DNA of 64,000 nucleotides from Uranotaenia lowii (taxonomy: Eukaryota > Arthropoda > Insecta > Diptera > Culicidae): assembly GCF_029784155.1 (NCBI RefSeq), contig NC_073693.1:289760875-289824874 (forward strand). Reading direction: 5' to 3'. The notes under the pieces were generated by a model. The model saw only the letters and a list, made by a program, of their open reading frames with translations, was not told where the DNA came from and searched no databases. How positions within the stretch are numbered: position 1 is the first letter of the stretch; the number at the start of each line of letters is the position of its first letter. The position numbers and the translations under genes are program-made. Of the stretch, positions 43,459 through 55,400 are shown in pieces.

Positions 43459-45160
43459 TAATCCTTCAAAAAATAAAATGTATAGAAAAAATGTAGGCCG
43501 CTTTATTTCCATTCATATATGTCCAAGAAACATGATCAAAAAGGATGCACAAAATGATTACTTGCACATTCTAAATCAACAACTTTACGCAATTTGCCTT
43601 CCAATTGAAGTTAATCTCAATTCGAAATCAGAGTTTATCCGAGAGACAGTGATGATTTATTCATTGGAAATGCAACAACACTTGAACCAGATTTCTTCTT
43701 TTTCATGTTTTTCCGCTGCTCCACTCTAAGGAAGCTTCAGGGCGAGCTCTCAATGACCATAGTCCATCCACTCTAATCTTGACCCAAGCCAGGGGCAAAC
43801 CACACCGACTTGGAGTCAGAGCAAAAAGGTCAAACATTTTCTGCCGGAGGGGGTCATTTGACATTCGATAGTTAATTACGACAGCAGAGTTTCCGACACG
43901 TTCGAGGATACTTTCAAAAGGAGAAAAAAACCATTAAGAGAAAAAAAACGGACCACGAAAGGGGAGGAAAGTCTTGACTTGTTGGATGGAGTAAATAGTT
44001 CTGGTGGCAATTTATTTCTGCGATAGACTTTGGAAAAGTCACGTTGGATAGCAAGATGTCAATATCGATTACATCGTGAAACAGGCGGAAAAGTTTAAAG
44101 GCGATAATGATGGAGGACGCAGCTTTGCTGGTAAATAACACGATGAACTTCATTTGAACTGGATTTGAAATTAGAATTAAGAGAAAAAAAAGTTCTATGG
44201 AAACAACTTTTGGGTACTCGTTTAAATTAGAAGTTACTGAATTATTTATCGGCATCCGAACTCGGTAGATTACTGTTTAAGTGGTAAACACTGTTGACCT
44301 CATTAAATCAGAATGGATCCGGGTCTTGTTTCGCAAAATTCACGTTTCCGAACAAGAATTCCGAAGAAAAAGCTCACAAAGTCAACTTTCTAGTCGATTC
44401 ATTATTCATAGTGTCCATCAGATTCAATCTACCCCGAAAACACCGGATAGATATAAATTATTCTAGTCAAACACCATTCCGAACCACCTAAGTGGGATTG
44501 AATTTGCCGAAAACCTCGACTCCGGAACCTGAGTCTTTCCGAGGGGGACAAGCAAGGGGCCATTGCAACAAACTGCCAAAAGCAGCAGTAAGCACAGAAA
44601 CTTTCAAGATCGCCCTCCTTCAAACACCCACACCAAACACCACCCAGGCAGTGTGATTATCTTGAGATGGAGTATTTCTTCTAGTTCTTCTTTCTCATGC
44701 CAGATTTTTATATACTTATAGAATTCATTCAGCCTCGCTTACAACTATGGAATTCCCAGTTATTGCCAAAGTAGTCTGAAGGATTTTCCTCCAACTTAAG
44801 CTGGAGCTGATGAAGCCACACATAACGAAAATGGGAACGAACCAATTCTTTCCTGATTCGAGCGGATCTTACTTTTTTTTTATTTCGGTTGGAATTTTCT
44901 TCGCTTTAACCACTCAGGTGTGAAGGTTGAACAGAAGATTTGTTGTTTTTTTTTTTCGTACTCTCCTTTAGTTGTAATTGCATTGTTTCACCTGTACCAG
45001 GTGCTTTAAAAATTTAGGACTTGTTTTCGTGTTCGGGATTCTTACCTGGATGTAAACTACAATTCTCGAATGAGAAGCAGCGCTGTGATTTAACGTAGAA
45101 TTTTTATCATTCTAGAATTGAAATTGCCGAGCAATCAGTATTTGAGAAGGAATTGCCTTT
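43459..45160. other. Unique-looking DNA, no recognised gene
   Basis: A plus-strand frame (about 43480-43729, with YLHILNQQLYAICLPIEVNL) follows the MITE and could be an exon piece; no splice sites are convincing. 43740-44660 is of balanced composition and does not repeat in the window. 44660-45160 is AT-rich. Confidence 0.35.
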
Positions 45161-46713
45161 GGGGCTGTTCACTTATTACGTAAGCACATAGGAGGGGGGG
45201 GATTTGACATTTGCTTACGATCTCTTACTAGGGGGGTAAGGGGGGTTTTCAAAAATCTTACGTAAGAAATGTTACATTAAAAATTCATCACAGCCACTGC
45301 CATACGAAACCATATTCCTCAGGTTTTTTACTCACTACCTATTTGTTGGTTAATTTTGATGTAATGTTACTTGTCTTTCAATGCCTTTGAATTAACCCTC
45401 CAAAGCTGTTCGGGTCAATATGACCTGATGCGCTCATTTCAAACATCTTTATCATCATTCCACTATACTGAAGAACTGGGAATTTTTATAGACCAAATGT
45501 GTTCTATGAAAATAATGATCAAATTAACGACCAAAAACTAAAATTTGAGTTTTGGAAATCGGTTCATTGGGAAAGGAAATACAACTAAGCAAATCTAAAA
45601 TTGCAGTTCGTTTTTTTAAAGTTAGATTTTTTTCTACCGGAAGATCTGAGATAGCGGTCAAAATTTTCATTGGACCCCAACATATCTATACATTGTCGGA
45701 TTAATGGATTCTTGACTAATTCAAACATAAATGAAAGCTGTCAGAAGTTATGAGTATTTTAAAAATAAAATGGACTTTTTAATTTCCGAACCAGTTTCTG
45801 ATAACCTGGTAACACGTGTCGACTTCATTTTGTAATGTTGAGTAAGAAGAATAAATTATCTACACAATGATCATCAAAATCGGTTAATATTTACAGCCAG
45901 GAGAACGAAATCAATCCACAACTCAAATTTCCCCGAAACAGATATTTATCGAACGGCTTTGGGAGGTTAATAAAAAAAAATGGCAGATTCTATAAAATTT
46001 ATAGAGAACCAATTCAAACCAACATGCCATCAAAAACACTAAATCAAATTATTAAAAAGATCATCGCTTTTCGTTTTCCATCATAGCAATATTTTTAATT
46101 GAGAAATTTATAGAAACAAGAAGGAAAATGGCGCGTTGTGACACCACGATTTGAATCCATCAAATGACTTCATTCAGAAAAAATCTTTAAAAATCAATAT
46201 AATGCGCTTTAAATAATGAATTTCTAGACGGTTTTTTCAGTGATAGACACTACTAACTCTAAATTTTACAAACGATTTACAAAAAAAAATCCTAAAATTT
46301 TATCGCTTACCACTGAATGAGTCTGAGCTTTTAGGTTATTTGACAACGTGATTGTCGTTAAACATTTTTGCCCCAGTTCTAGTAGTGTAGAATGATATTT
46401 ATTTAAGATTTTTATGATTTTCAGGTAAAGAACATAGATTTTTATGATACCTTGTGCTAACCTGATCTCTCTTTTTTAAATCGCAATTTAGATTTTATAT
46501 TGTTATTCGACTGTGGAAATTTATTGAAAATTATTGTTACCCATTTTACATGCTATTTTTGATAGAAACGGGTCAATTTCTCCAGAATAAAAAAACGTGA
46601 GATCTTACTAGGGAGGGAGGGGAGATTTTGAAAAATCTTACTTTGTCTTACCAGGGGGGGAGGGAGGGTTGAAAATTTCCAAAATCGTGCTTACGTAATT
46701 AGTGAACGGCCCC
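45161..46713. mobile_element. 1.55-kb TIR element with GGGGCYGTTCAC termini
   Basis: Left end GGGGCTGTTCACTTATTACG and right end inverse (…CGTAATTAGTGAACGGCCCC). Both ends carry a subterminal TCTTACTAGGG + G-run + TTTTCAAAAATCTTAC-like block. The flanks share TTT on both sides. No transposase inside. The last bases of the large repeat copies (GGGGYCGTTCAGATATCACG near 12186 and 30682) belong to a related terminus. Confidence 0.75.
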
Positions 46714-46749
46714 TTTCTCATGCGTATTTATATTGATAACAATTTTGAA

Positions 46750-46890
46750 AGGGAGAGTGGGGTATCGATGGCCATGGGGAAAGGTGAGCCACCCTTATTA
46801 TCTCGGATGTGTGTTGAGATAAAAATCTCAAACCAACTGTCATCATTTTCGCTATGCGTAAGCAAATATTTCCGTATGTGGACAAAATGG
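46750..46890 (+). mobile_element. Partial copy of the 8911-9812 MITE
   Basis: Starts GGGAGAGTGGGGTATCG and continues with GATGTGTGTTGAGATAAAAA and CAAACCAACTGTCATC exactly as 8912-9030, then loses similarity near 46880. The right end is missing. Confidence 0.85.
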
Positions 46891-47557
46891 AAGCACTAAT
46901 TCGAGAAATTCGTTTAACTTCTGATAGCGTGTATTCTGAACAGACGTGCCAGGTGTCCTGATACATCAGGATTTGTCCTGGTTTTCGAAAAACCTTCCGT
47001 TCCTTGCGTCTAAATATTTTGCCATTGAAAACACGTCTGTTTTTTGTTAACCAAAGCAACAAATTTGAAGGCTTTGTCTGAAACCAGTGAAGCTTTTGAG
47101 CTGTTTATTGTATTGTTAAAAGATTTAAAATTATTTTGATTTTTATATATTTGCTCAAGTATCGTATTTCATTCATGAGAATGCACTTCTTAAAAGTCTG
47201 TTCTTATATGAGAACTGTCTGCAAATTTCCCTTTAATTTTTGTAAAAAATACAATGTTTTTCCATCGGTGGGCTTATGAGTCGTTACACTTACTCATACT
47301 AAAATTTTGCCCAACAATTATCAACAAAATAATATGAGGAGTTAATTCTCTTTTTATTATATGAATGTTCTTGAAAGCTTCCCAAATGCTCTAAACTTAA
47401 CCTTCTGTAAGAAAAGCCAAAAGAAACTGTATCTCAAAAAATGCATAAAGTATTTTAAATGTGATAAAATTTATGATAATGAACATTGCTGATTAGTTTT
47501 AAATATATATGCTGACTGAACAGGCCATATAAGATAGAAATATAACTATTTATGCCC

Positions 47558-48292
47558 ATAAGCCAAGAGCTCAATTTTTAAAACCTAATGAAAATCATTC
47601 CATAACTTTTAATGGGGTTTCATTAGAATGGTCTGATCACGTGAAGTACTTGGGACTCACACTTGATCGGAATCTTACTTTTAAAAATCACATTGAAGAT
47701 ATTCAATCTAAATGTAATAAATACACTAAATCTCTTTATTCTCTCATCAACAGGAAATCCCGACTGTGCCTGAAGAATAAGATGCTTATTTATAAGCAAG
47801 TTTTCCGACCAGCGATAATGTATGCAGTTCCGATTTGGTCTAGCTGCTGCGCGACGAGGAAGAAAGCCATCCAGAGGATTCAGAACAAGGTTCTGAAAAT
47901 GATTTTGCGGCTTCCACCTTGGCACAGCACCGAAGATCTTCATCGGATTGCGGGCATTGAATCGATCGAAGAGATGGCCAACAAAATCATCTCCAACTTC
48001 AGAGGCAAATCGATGCAGTCTTCCATCGCAGAGATTCGTTCTCTCTATAATTAGTTTTAATTTAGGATAGTTTTAGTTTTTAGTAGTAAGTTTAAAATTA
48101 CAGGATGTTCTCCTACATAAAAATACTTGATTGCACTCAGCAAAATTAATTCAAATAAATAAATTATAGTGATTAATAAACTATAGGGCTCTGGACAGTT
48201 CATCATTGAACTGAACACCTAATTTAATGAAATAATGTAATATAAATGTAATGATGAATTGGTACAAATAAAGACATATTTAAAAAAAAAAA
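47558..48292 (+). mobile_element. 5'-truncated Jockey-like retrotransposon with 14-bp target duplication
   Basis: The copy retains only the C-terminal part of ORF2 (VKYLGLTLDRNLTFKNHI, FRPAIMYAVPIWSSC, KKAIQRIQNKVLKMI, LPPWHSTEDLH) to the stop at 48052-48054, then about 230 bases of 3' untranslated DNA and a short poly(A). It is bounded by perfect direct repeats AACTATTTATGCCC at 47544-47557 and 48293-48306. The coding part is open without stops, so the insertion is fairly recent. It cannot move itself because it lacks the endonuclease and the catalytic reverse transcriptase motifs. Confidence 0.9.
47620..48054 (+). pseudogene. Jockey ORF2 C-terminal fragment
   Basis: An open frame running from inside the element (about 47560) to TAA/TAG at 48052. 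The first methionine at 47641 is internal and not a start. The block DHVKYLGLTLD with the later ILRLPPWHSTEDLHRIAGI is characteristic of the post-polymerase region of Jockey-clade elements. No catalytic motifs are included. Confidence 0.85.
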
Positions 48293-48306
48293 AACTATTT
48301 ATGCCC

Positions 48307-50359
48307 CCAAGGCTTAGAATATTAAACTAATTCCTTTTTATACGTTACCTACAAAACCACGGAAAATTTAAGGCGTACCTGAAAAACAAAAAAAAAAATG
48401 AAATTTTTAGTATTTGCGTTGAAAAGGTAAAAAGTGTTTCAATATTCATAATTTGAAGACATATAAACTGTAATATAAAATGTAATATGGCCAAAACATA
48501 GTCCATCGACCTTTTATCAATCCATTTTGCTAGGTTTTTCACAAAGTTCCAGGTTTGCTGAATAAACGAACAAGTGCCCTTTAACTTAAAAAAAAAATAC
48601 TTAACAAGAATGCTTCAATGCATCTAAGGGATCCCGTATCCTTTTTATAACTGGAAAATAGTGCATAGAAATAAAATTCTATCAGTAACTGCAATAAGTG
48701 CCTTAATTTTCTTAAATTTTACATCATTAGTTTTATTATGGACACGCCCTGAAATTCCAGGAAAAAAATTCTAATCAGGCCTAGAGCGTCAATTTGACAC
48801 TCGTTTAAAACCACTATATCTCTCTTGTTTCTCAACTGATTTTTACAAAACTTATAGTTTCAGATATCTCTTAGCGTAACTAAAATATGAACTTCAGACA
48901 ATATTCAGCTTCAACAATTCAATTTTCCGTTATTCAAACTCTAGGAATAAAAATCCGGAAAAACATACTTCGAAAAAAAGACTGTACTTCAGCTACAGAA
49001 TGCTGAAAAAATTCAGTTAGTGTCCAAGAAAGCTGATGTTAGAGGCTATAACGTTGCGCCAGGGCCGTAAGAAGAACTGGTTCATGGGAGAGGGAAGGGG
49101 TTAAGTGACATATTTTTTCCTATGATGTTTTTTTCTGAAACAATGCATACATAGAGAAAAAAGTAAAACAAAATTGAAGGTTCCATATAATTGTTCGGGT
49201 TTGAGTTATTTTGCATTAATAGTAAGGAATTTATTTTAATTTCTTACTATCGAAAATAAGTCCTAGAAGTTGCCAATTTAAAAAAAAAAGTTTAAAAAAA
49301 TATTTATAAGACCTCATTTCAAAGAAAAACTTTTTATACTTAGTTTTATAACAAAGCAGTAAAATAGTTCTTATTTACCACAAACATGACCATTTGAGGC
49401 AGTGGTAAAAAAAAATCAAATATGTAGGAATAAAAGTAAGAGATTTAACTTGAATCCTTTGAATCCTTAGTGAAATACTCACATTGATATTTTAATCTTG
49501 ATTATTAAACATTAATTTTGAGCTGAATCTGAATTTTAAATTTTAATTCCGAATCTTAGTACTGCCGTTTGAATTCGAGTTCGAAATCTGAATTAAAATT
49601 TGAAAACGATTTTTGAATCTAAGTTTCAGAAAATAATTCTTACTAATGAGCCAAAAGGGAAATTCTCAACCAGAAATCTCTTGTTTTGAATTTTGAATTT
49701 TTGGCTTTCAATGTGAATTCTTCCTTCAGTTGTTTATTCGAAATTGAATTTGTGAATCTGAAGGAGAATTGCGAATGATGAAACTGTTTCAGATTTTTCA
49801 ATTCTGGATCACCATTATGAAACTTTCTTTAGATCCAATTCTGCATAAGAATCAAAAGCAAAAATTTAAAATCTTCAAAATGGTTTTTAGTTTTAAATAT
49901 TTTAAATTTTATTTATTTTCTTTTTATCTTCTTAAAGGATGAGATTCGAACATAAAAGTTTGAAATGCAAAACCGCAATTTGGATACAGAATCCAAATTG
50001 TTTTCCCAGAGATCGAATTTTTATGGTTATAGAAATTTGGAACCATTAAATCCGGAACTTTTCTAGCCTAAGCTTTCCAGATTTTTTTTCCAAGTATCCG
50101 ACCATGTAAATCCGGGATATTTTCTCCAGTATCCGCCAATATCGAAATTATTTAACAAAAATCATGAATTAAAACACTTGACTTTTGTTTATCGATATAT
50201 GTACATCAGTCAATTTTCAGTGATATTTTAGGCTATAAAAAATCGTTCACATTTATTTTGATAGAATTTACTCAAAAAATTTAGACGCATAATATATAAT
50301 TTTAATGAATTCTTATGAATTTTTGTTTGATTTTGCAAATAAAGTGCAAAAAATTTGGG
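48307..50359. other. AT-rich DNA, no gene seen
   Basis: Many A/T runs and short frames. At 50040-50130 there are CCGGAACTTTTC, AAGCTTTCCAGATTT and TCCGGGATATTTTC words that recall the 16050-16551 MITE family, so a diverged copy probably lies there. Confidence 0.5.
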
Positions 50360-53300
50360 CAAATTATTTTATTATTTACATAGTATTCCGTCTCACGACA
50401 TAACTTGACGAACATAATTCCTAAAATTCACTCGGTCCATGGCAACCGTTCTCCAATTTCTCGGGCACCCCACGTTCGCCAGATCACGCTCCACTTGGTC
50501 TAACCACCTCGCTCGTTGCGCCCCCGCTCGTCTTGTGCCTACCGGATTCGTAGCGAACACCTGTTTTGCAGGACAGTCGTCCGGCATTCTCGCAACATGT
50601 CCCGCCCAGCGTATCCGGCCAGCTTTCACCACCTTCTGGATACTGGGTTCGCCGTAGAGTCGCGCGAGCTCGTGGTTCATCCTTCGCCTCCACACTCCGT
50701 TCTCCTGTACGCCGCCAAAGATGGTTCTTAACACTCGTCGCTCGAATACCCCGAGTGTACGCAGGTCCTCCTCGAGCAATATCCATGTCTCGTGCCCGTA
50801 GAGAACAACCGGTCTAATAAGCGTCATATACAGGTTACACTTCGTGCGAGGGCTAAGTCTTCTCGACCGCAGTTGCTTGTGGAGTCCATAGTAGGCACGA
50901 CTTCCGCTGATAATTCGCCTCCGGATCTCACGGCTGGTGTCATTGTCTGCCGTCACCAGTGAGCCGAGATAGACAAAGTCTTCGACTATCTCCAGCTCGT
51001 CGCCGTCGATCGTGACCTTGTTATTACTGGACAAGCGGGTTCGGTCGGTCTCGGATCCGCAGGCCAGCATGTACTTCGTCTTGGACGTATTAATCATCAA
51101 CCCAATCCTTCCTGCTTCGCGTTTCAGTTTGCGGTAGATCTCCTCCACCGCCGCAGATGATCTGCCGACTATATCAATGTCATCGGCAAAGCAGATAAGT
51201 TGACTGGATCTGTTGAAAATCGTGCCCCGCATTTCGCCCACCGCTCGTCGAATAACACCTTCTAGCGCCACGTTGAACATCATGCAGGATAGACCATCAC
51301 CTTGTCGAAGCCCCCTGCGCGATTCGAATGAACTCGACAATTCACCCGAAATCCGCACACAGCACTGCGTTCCATCCATCGTCGCCTTGATCAGTCTGAT
51401 TAGCTTCCCGGAAAAGCCGTTCTCGTCCATGATTTTCCATAGCTCGTTACGGTCGATCGTGTCGTATGCGGCTTTGAAGTCGATGAATAGATGATGCGTA
51501 GGGACTTGGTGTTCACGGCATTTTTGGAGGATTTGCCGTAATGTGAATATCTGGTCCGTCGTAGACCGTCCCTCCATGAAGCCGGCCTGATGACTTCCCA
51601 CGAATCTGTTTGCTTGTGGCGTGAGGCGGCGGAGTAGGATTCGGGACAACACTTTGTAGGCGGCATTGAGGACAGTGATCGCTCGGTAGTTCTCACAGTC
51701 CAATTGGTCGCCCTTCTTGTAGATGGGGCATATTACCCCTTCCTTCCACTCCTCCGGTAGCTGTTCTATGTCCCAGATCCGGATTATCAACCGGTGTAGG
51801 CAATCGGCCAACCTGTCCGGGCCCATTTTGATGAGTTCAGCTGCGATGCCATCCTTCCCAGCCGACTTGTTTCTATTCAGCTGGCGAATGGCTTCCTTAA
51901 CTTCACTCATCGTTGGGAGTGGCTCCTCTTCGTCGTTGGCTACGCCGGCGATATACCTTCCCCCACCGTCTTGATCTCCTGCATGTGCGCCGTTCAGGTG
52001 TTCATCGAAGTGCTGCTTCCACCTTTTGATTACCTCACGATTGTCCGTCAGGATACCCCCGTTCTTATCCCGGCACATTTCGGCTTGCGGCACGAAGCCT
52101 TTGCGGGATGCGTTGAGTTTCTGATAGAACTTTCGTGTTTCTTGGGAACGATGCAGCTGCTCCAGCTCCTCGAGCTCCTCCTCCTCCAGGCGGCGCTTTT
52201 TCTCCTGGAAAAGTCGAACTCGCTGCCTCTTCCGCTGTCGGTGATTTTCCACATTTCGACGGGTGCCTCTTTGCACTACTGCCGCCCGCGCGGCATTCTC
52301 TTCGTCCATCACCCTCCTACACTCCTCGTCGAACCAGTCGTTCCGTCGAGATCGCTCCACATAACCGATGACGTTCTCCGCAGCACTGTTGATGGCTGTT
52401 TTGATGGTATCCCAACAGTCCTCGAGAGGGGCTTCGTCAAGCTCGCCCTCTGCCGGCAGCGCTGCTTCGACCGATTGCGCGTAGTCTGCCGCGACCTCAG
52501 GTTGCTTCAGTCGCGCGATATTTAACCGAGGCGGGCGCCGGTTTCGCGTGTTGTTCACTACGGAGAGTTTTGGGCGCATCTTCACCATCACCAGATAATG
52601 GTCCGACTCGATGTTGGCGCCCCGACAGGATCTGACGTCGATGATGTCTGAGAAGTGCCGGCTGTCTATCAAAACGTGGTCGATCTGTGATTGAGTTTGG
52701 TACGGTGATCTCCAGGTGTACTTGTGTGGGAGGCGGTGCTGAAAAAAGGTACTACGTACGGCCATTCGTTTGGAGGCGGCGAAATCAATGAGTCTGAGGC
52801 CGTTTTCGTTGGTCAGCTGGTGCGCGCTGAACCTTCCAATTGTCGGTTTAAATTCCTCCTCCTGGCCGACCTGAGCATTGAAATCCCCGATGACGATCTT
52901 GATATCATGTTTTGCGCAACGGTCGTATTCACGTTCCAGCTGCGCGTAGAATTCGTCTTTGTCATCACCGGTACTTCCGAGGTGAGGGCTGTGCACGTTG
53001 ATGATGCTGATGTTGAAGAACCGGCCCTTGATTCTCAACCGGCACATTCGTGAGTTGATCGGCCACCACCCGATCACGCGCTTTTGCATCTTTCCCATCA
53101 CTATAAAAGCTGTTCCAAGCTCGTGTGTGTTGCCGCAGCTCTGGTAGATGGCTCGACCATCTGGATACGTTCGTACCGTGGAGCCCTTCCAGCATACCTC
53201 CTGCAGCGCTACGATGTCGAATTTGCGGCTCTTCAATTCGTTGGAGAGCAAGTGGGTACTGCCCACAAAATTCAGAGATCGGCAGTTCCATGTTCTAAGT

Positions 53301-53760
53301 TTCCAATCACTAGTCCCTTTCGTCGCGTAGGTCTTTGCCGATTTCCATCCGAAATTTGTTGTTCGTTGTTCGTTGCTTATGTTTTTTGTAGTCACGGGCT
53401 CGCAAGGCCCGCAGCTAACCCCACTATCTCGCAGGAGGACCGTCGTGATGTTGCTGTTTTGGGTCCCGAACACCACAAGGACGTTGTTGCACTCCGTACG
53501 CCGCCCCTGACATGGAGAACAGACGCGTACGAAGCCCCCTGACTCAGTCTGCATGCGACCAAAGCATCCACCGGGGTTGGGTACCCGATCTCCGCTAAGG
53601 TTGCTCGCACCCCAGCTAGCACCACGGGGAGGTAGAGAATCGGAGTTGCAGACAAGAGGTGATATGACCACTACCCGAAGGTTGGGTGTATGGGGTCTCG
53701 AGTTGCACATTGTCTACTTCACTAGCCATGGCAAAATATGGGCGATTTAGCATGCTTAGT
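50360..53760 (-). mobile_element. RTE-clade non-LTR retrotransposon (JAM1-like), apparently intact ORF
   Basis: The element reads on the minus strand: a short leader (53760-53711), one long reading frame, and a very short 3' tail (50392 to about 50360) of TAAATAATAAAATAA type. A very short 3' UTR with a simple repeat tail is typical of RTE elements. Exact ends and target duplication were not found. It is the only element in the window with an unbroken polyprotein frame. Confidence 0.85.
50393..53710 (-). CDS. RTE-type endonuclease/reverse transcriptase polyprotein, 1105 aa
   Basis: Residues 138-378 form an APE-type endonuclease: N142 in TWNCRSL, E171 in LQEVCW, D276/N278 in IGDFNAQVG, D344 in QIDHVL and the SDH triad at 369-371. 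Residues 455-535 are a charged, glutamate- and arginine-rich linker likely to be a coiled coil. Residues about 600-890 are reverse transcriptase: SAGKDGI (616-622), ENYRAITVLN, DFKAAYD (744-750), RRGLRQGDGLSC (798-809) and catalytic FADD (841-844). The C-terminal region has RIRWAGHVARM and RARWLDQVERDL blocks common in RTE proteins. All catalytic residues I can place are present and there is no stop or frameshift. The start at 53710 is the longest in-frame ATG; the true start may be further in, because the first 130 residues lack a domain. It nicks target DNA and copies its own RNA in the nucleus. Confidence 0.92.
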   Translation of the reverse strand: MCNSRPHTPNLRVVVISPLVCNSDSLPPRGASWGASNLSGDRVPNPGGCFGRMQTESGGFVRVCSPCQGRRTECNNVLVVFGTQNSNITTVLLRDSGVSCGPCEPVTTKNISNEQRTTNFGWKSAKTYATKGTSDWKLRTWNCRSLNFVGSTHLLSNELKSRKFDIVALQEVCWKGSTVRTYPDGRAIYQSCGNTHELGTAFIVMGKMQKRVIGWWPINSRMCRLRIKGRFFNISIINVHSPHLGSTGDDKDEFYAQLEREYDRCAKHDIKIVIGDFNAQVGQEEEFKPTIGRFSAHQLTNENGLRLIDFAASKRMAVRSTFFQHRLPHKYTWRSPYQTQSQIDHVLIDSRHFSDIIDVRSCRGANIESDHYLVMVKMRPKLSVVNNTRNRRPPRLNIARLKQPEVAADYAQSVEAALPAEGELDEAPLEDCWDTIKTAINSAAENVIGYVERSRRNDWFDEECRRVMDEENAARAAVVQRGTRRNVENHRQRKRQRVRLFQEKKRRLEEEELEELEQLHRSQETRKFYQKLNASRKGFVPQAEMCRDKNGGILTDNREVIKRWKQHFDEHLNGAHAGDQDGGGRYIAGVANDEEEPLPTMSEVKEAIRQLNRNKSAGKDGIAAELIKMGPDRLADCLHRLIIRIWDIEQLPEEWKEGVICPIYKKGDQLDCENYRAITVLNAAYKVLSRILLRRLTPQANRFVGSHQAGFMEGRSTTDQIFTLRQILQKCREHQVPTHHLFIDFKAAYDTIDRNELWKIMDENGFSGKLIRLIKATMDGTQCCVRISGELSSSFESRRGLRQGDGLSCMMFNVALEGVIRRAVGEMRGTIFNRSSQLICFADDIDIVGRSSAAVEEIYRKLKREAGRIGLMINTSKTKYMLACGSETDRTRLSSNNKVTIDGDELEIVEDFVYLGSLVTADNDTSREIRRRIISGSRAYYGLHKQLRSRRLSPRTKCNLYMTLIRPVVLYGHETWILLEEDLRTLGVFERRVLRTIFGGVQENGVWRRRMNHELARLYGEPSIQKVVKAGRIRWAGHVARMPDDCPAKQVFATNPVGTRRAGAQRARWLDQVERDLANVGCPRNWRTVAMDRVNFRNYVRQVMS

Positions 53761-54913
53761 CTAAACTTATTGAAATTCGATTTTCGGGACAACACAGCAA
53801 AAAATAAATTTATTGACACGAAACCTTATTCCCCTTACGATATAAAAAACGACAACAGAAACTGAAATCCAACATTAATTTACATTGAAAACCACCTAAT
53901 AACACGCAAATTTGACAGCATTTATATTTCAGAGTATAACAACTCCATTTCAAGGGCCGCGATGTACAATTAATTCGAAGAAACACAAAATTTACATCTA
54001 GTTGATGTGAATCTCTTACAACCGCAAAATTCGCTAGTTTACATTTCCTAAAAAATTATTTTATCGGATCATGATTGTTCAATTGATTTCAATTTAGTTA
54101 TGGCAAATAACAAACACTGGCGAAAGCCCTTCGAACTTTAGTATAGGTAGCGTAAATGAAACGATTGATCACTTGAAATCAATCGAATGAAATAATTGAT
54201 CACTTAAGAGGATTTTTTGAATCAAAGCAATCGAAAGATTCCTTTTAATTCAACCACGGTAAATGAAAAGCTCATATATCGGTATTTCGATAGCAACTTA
54301 CTACCTTCTTGAACATTCAACAAAGTAGGCTCACAACAGAGGATTTCTTTGTTCTTCATCATTTAAATGTTTTGATATACATAATTATTTTCCGTTAATT
54401 TCAAAATCTATGCAATCGTCAACGAAATCGTCTTTAATAAGGACTGAAACACAAAGAAGAAAATATAAATATAAAAACAAGCTCTTTATGTAAATCAACA
54501 AAACATGCTCCTAGCTTAAATTTAAATCAACTTGGATGTAAAATTGAGCGTCGAATATTACATTGACCGACGTGTATTTACATCGAACGATTCAATACGT
54601 CGATTGTGATTTCACATGCTATGATGTAATTTTGAAATGAAATGTAATTTTATGTCTTAAGCGATGGTTCAATTATTTGCACCGCTTCCGATGTAAATTA
54701 TCAACAAGTTAGAAATTTTCTCGAGGTTCTGAGTCGAGATTGTCACTCTTGAATCATTTTAGTCGCTCAGCAAAATTTGATTAGGAATTTTAATTTTAAG
54801 TTAAGAGAAGAAAATTTTGCTTGGCATGCGTTGCGCACAAGGATATATTTTTGAGAAATTCATATTTTTGTAAAGTAATGCAACGCTTATGTAATTACAC
54901 CACTATCATCGGT
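53761..54913. other. AT-rich DNA, no gene seen
   Basis: Short frames only. A repeated word pattern (GATGTAAATT, TTACATCGAACGATTC, TACATCTAGTTGATG) suggests a diverged repeat, but I could not set ends. Confidence 0.45.
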
Positions 54914-55400
54914 ATTATTATTATTATTATTTTTTTATTAAAGACATTTTACCATTTACATGGCATTCGTGTCTGTTACTATAACAACAAAAACATCTAC
55001 AGCTTATCCGTCAGATTACAGAGTTTTATGAATTTTACAACGTTGGTTTCTTTGCTTGTACAATTCGATAAGATATCATAGATTGAACCTTCCATATCAC
55101 AGGCTCGTCGGGCTTGATCAAATCCTCTACAATCAACCAGAATATGTTGGACAGTTATTCTTACTCCACAAAAAGAGCATTCAGGAGGTATAGATCGTTC
55201 CAAGAGAAAGCTGTGTGTTAAACGAGTGTGTCCGATACGTAACCTAGTTAACAGACGCTGTTCAGATGCGCATTTCCTGTCGGTGTAAGCACATATGGAT
55301 GGTTTAACACGTCTCAGAAGATTTTGCGACCTATTCCATTCAGATTGCCATGCCTCATTCAACCTAGTTTTGACCAATCGAATTGCGTCTGCTGCTGGAA
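54914..55400 (-). mobile_element. I-like non-LTR retrotransposon 3' fragment with TAA tail
   Basis: Minus strand 55377-54997 encodes the C-terminus of ORF2: LTRLRIGHTRLTHSFLLERS, then PPECSFCGVRITVQHILVDCRGF, a C-x2-C...H-x4-C cluster typical of the region after the RNase H domain. After the stop the 3' end finishes in a run of TAA repeats (54914-54931 as ATT on the plus strand), the hallmark tail of I-clade elements. The copy is 5'-truncated near 55400. Confidence 0.8.

Noticed and set aside
46928..47000. CAGACGTGCCAGGTGTCCTG as the end of another transposon
   Set aside because: It has the look of a terminal motif, but I could not find an inverse partner in the window.
51213..53750. Several plus-strand frames of 60-184 codons
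   Set aside because: They lie antisense to the intact RTE polyprotein, whose base composition explains them.
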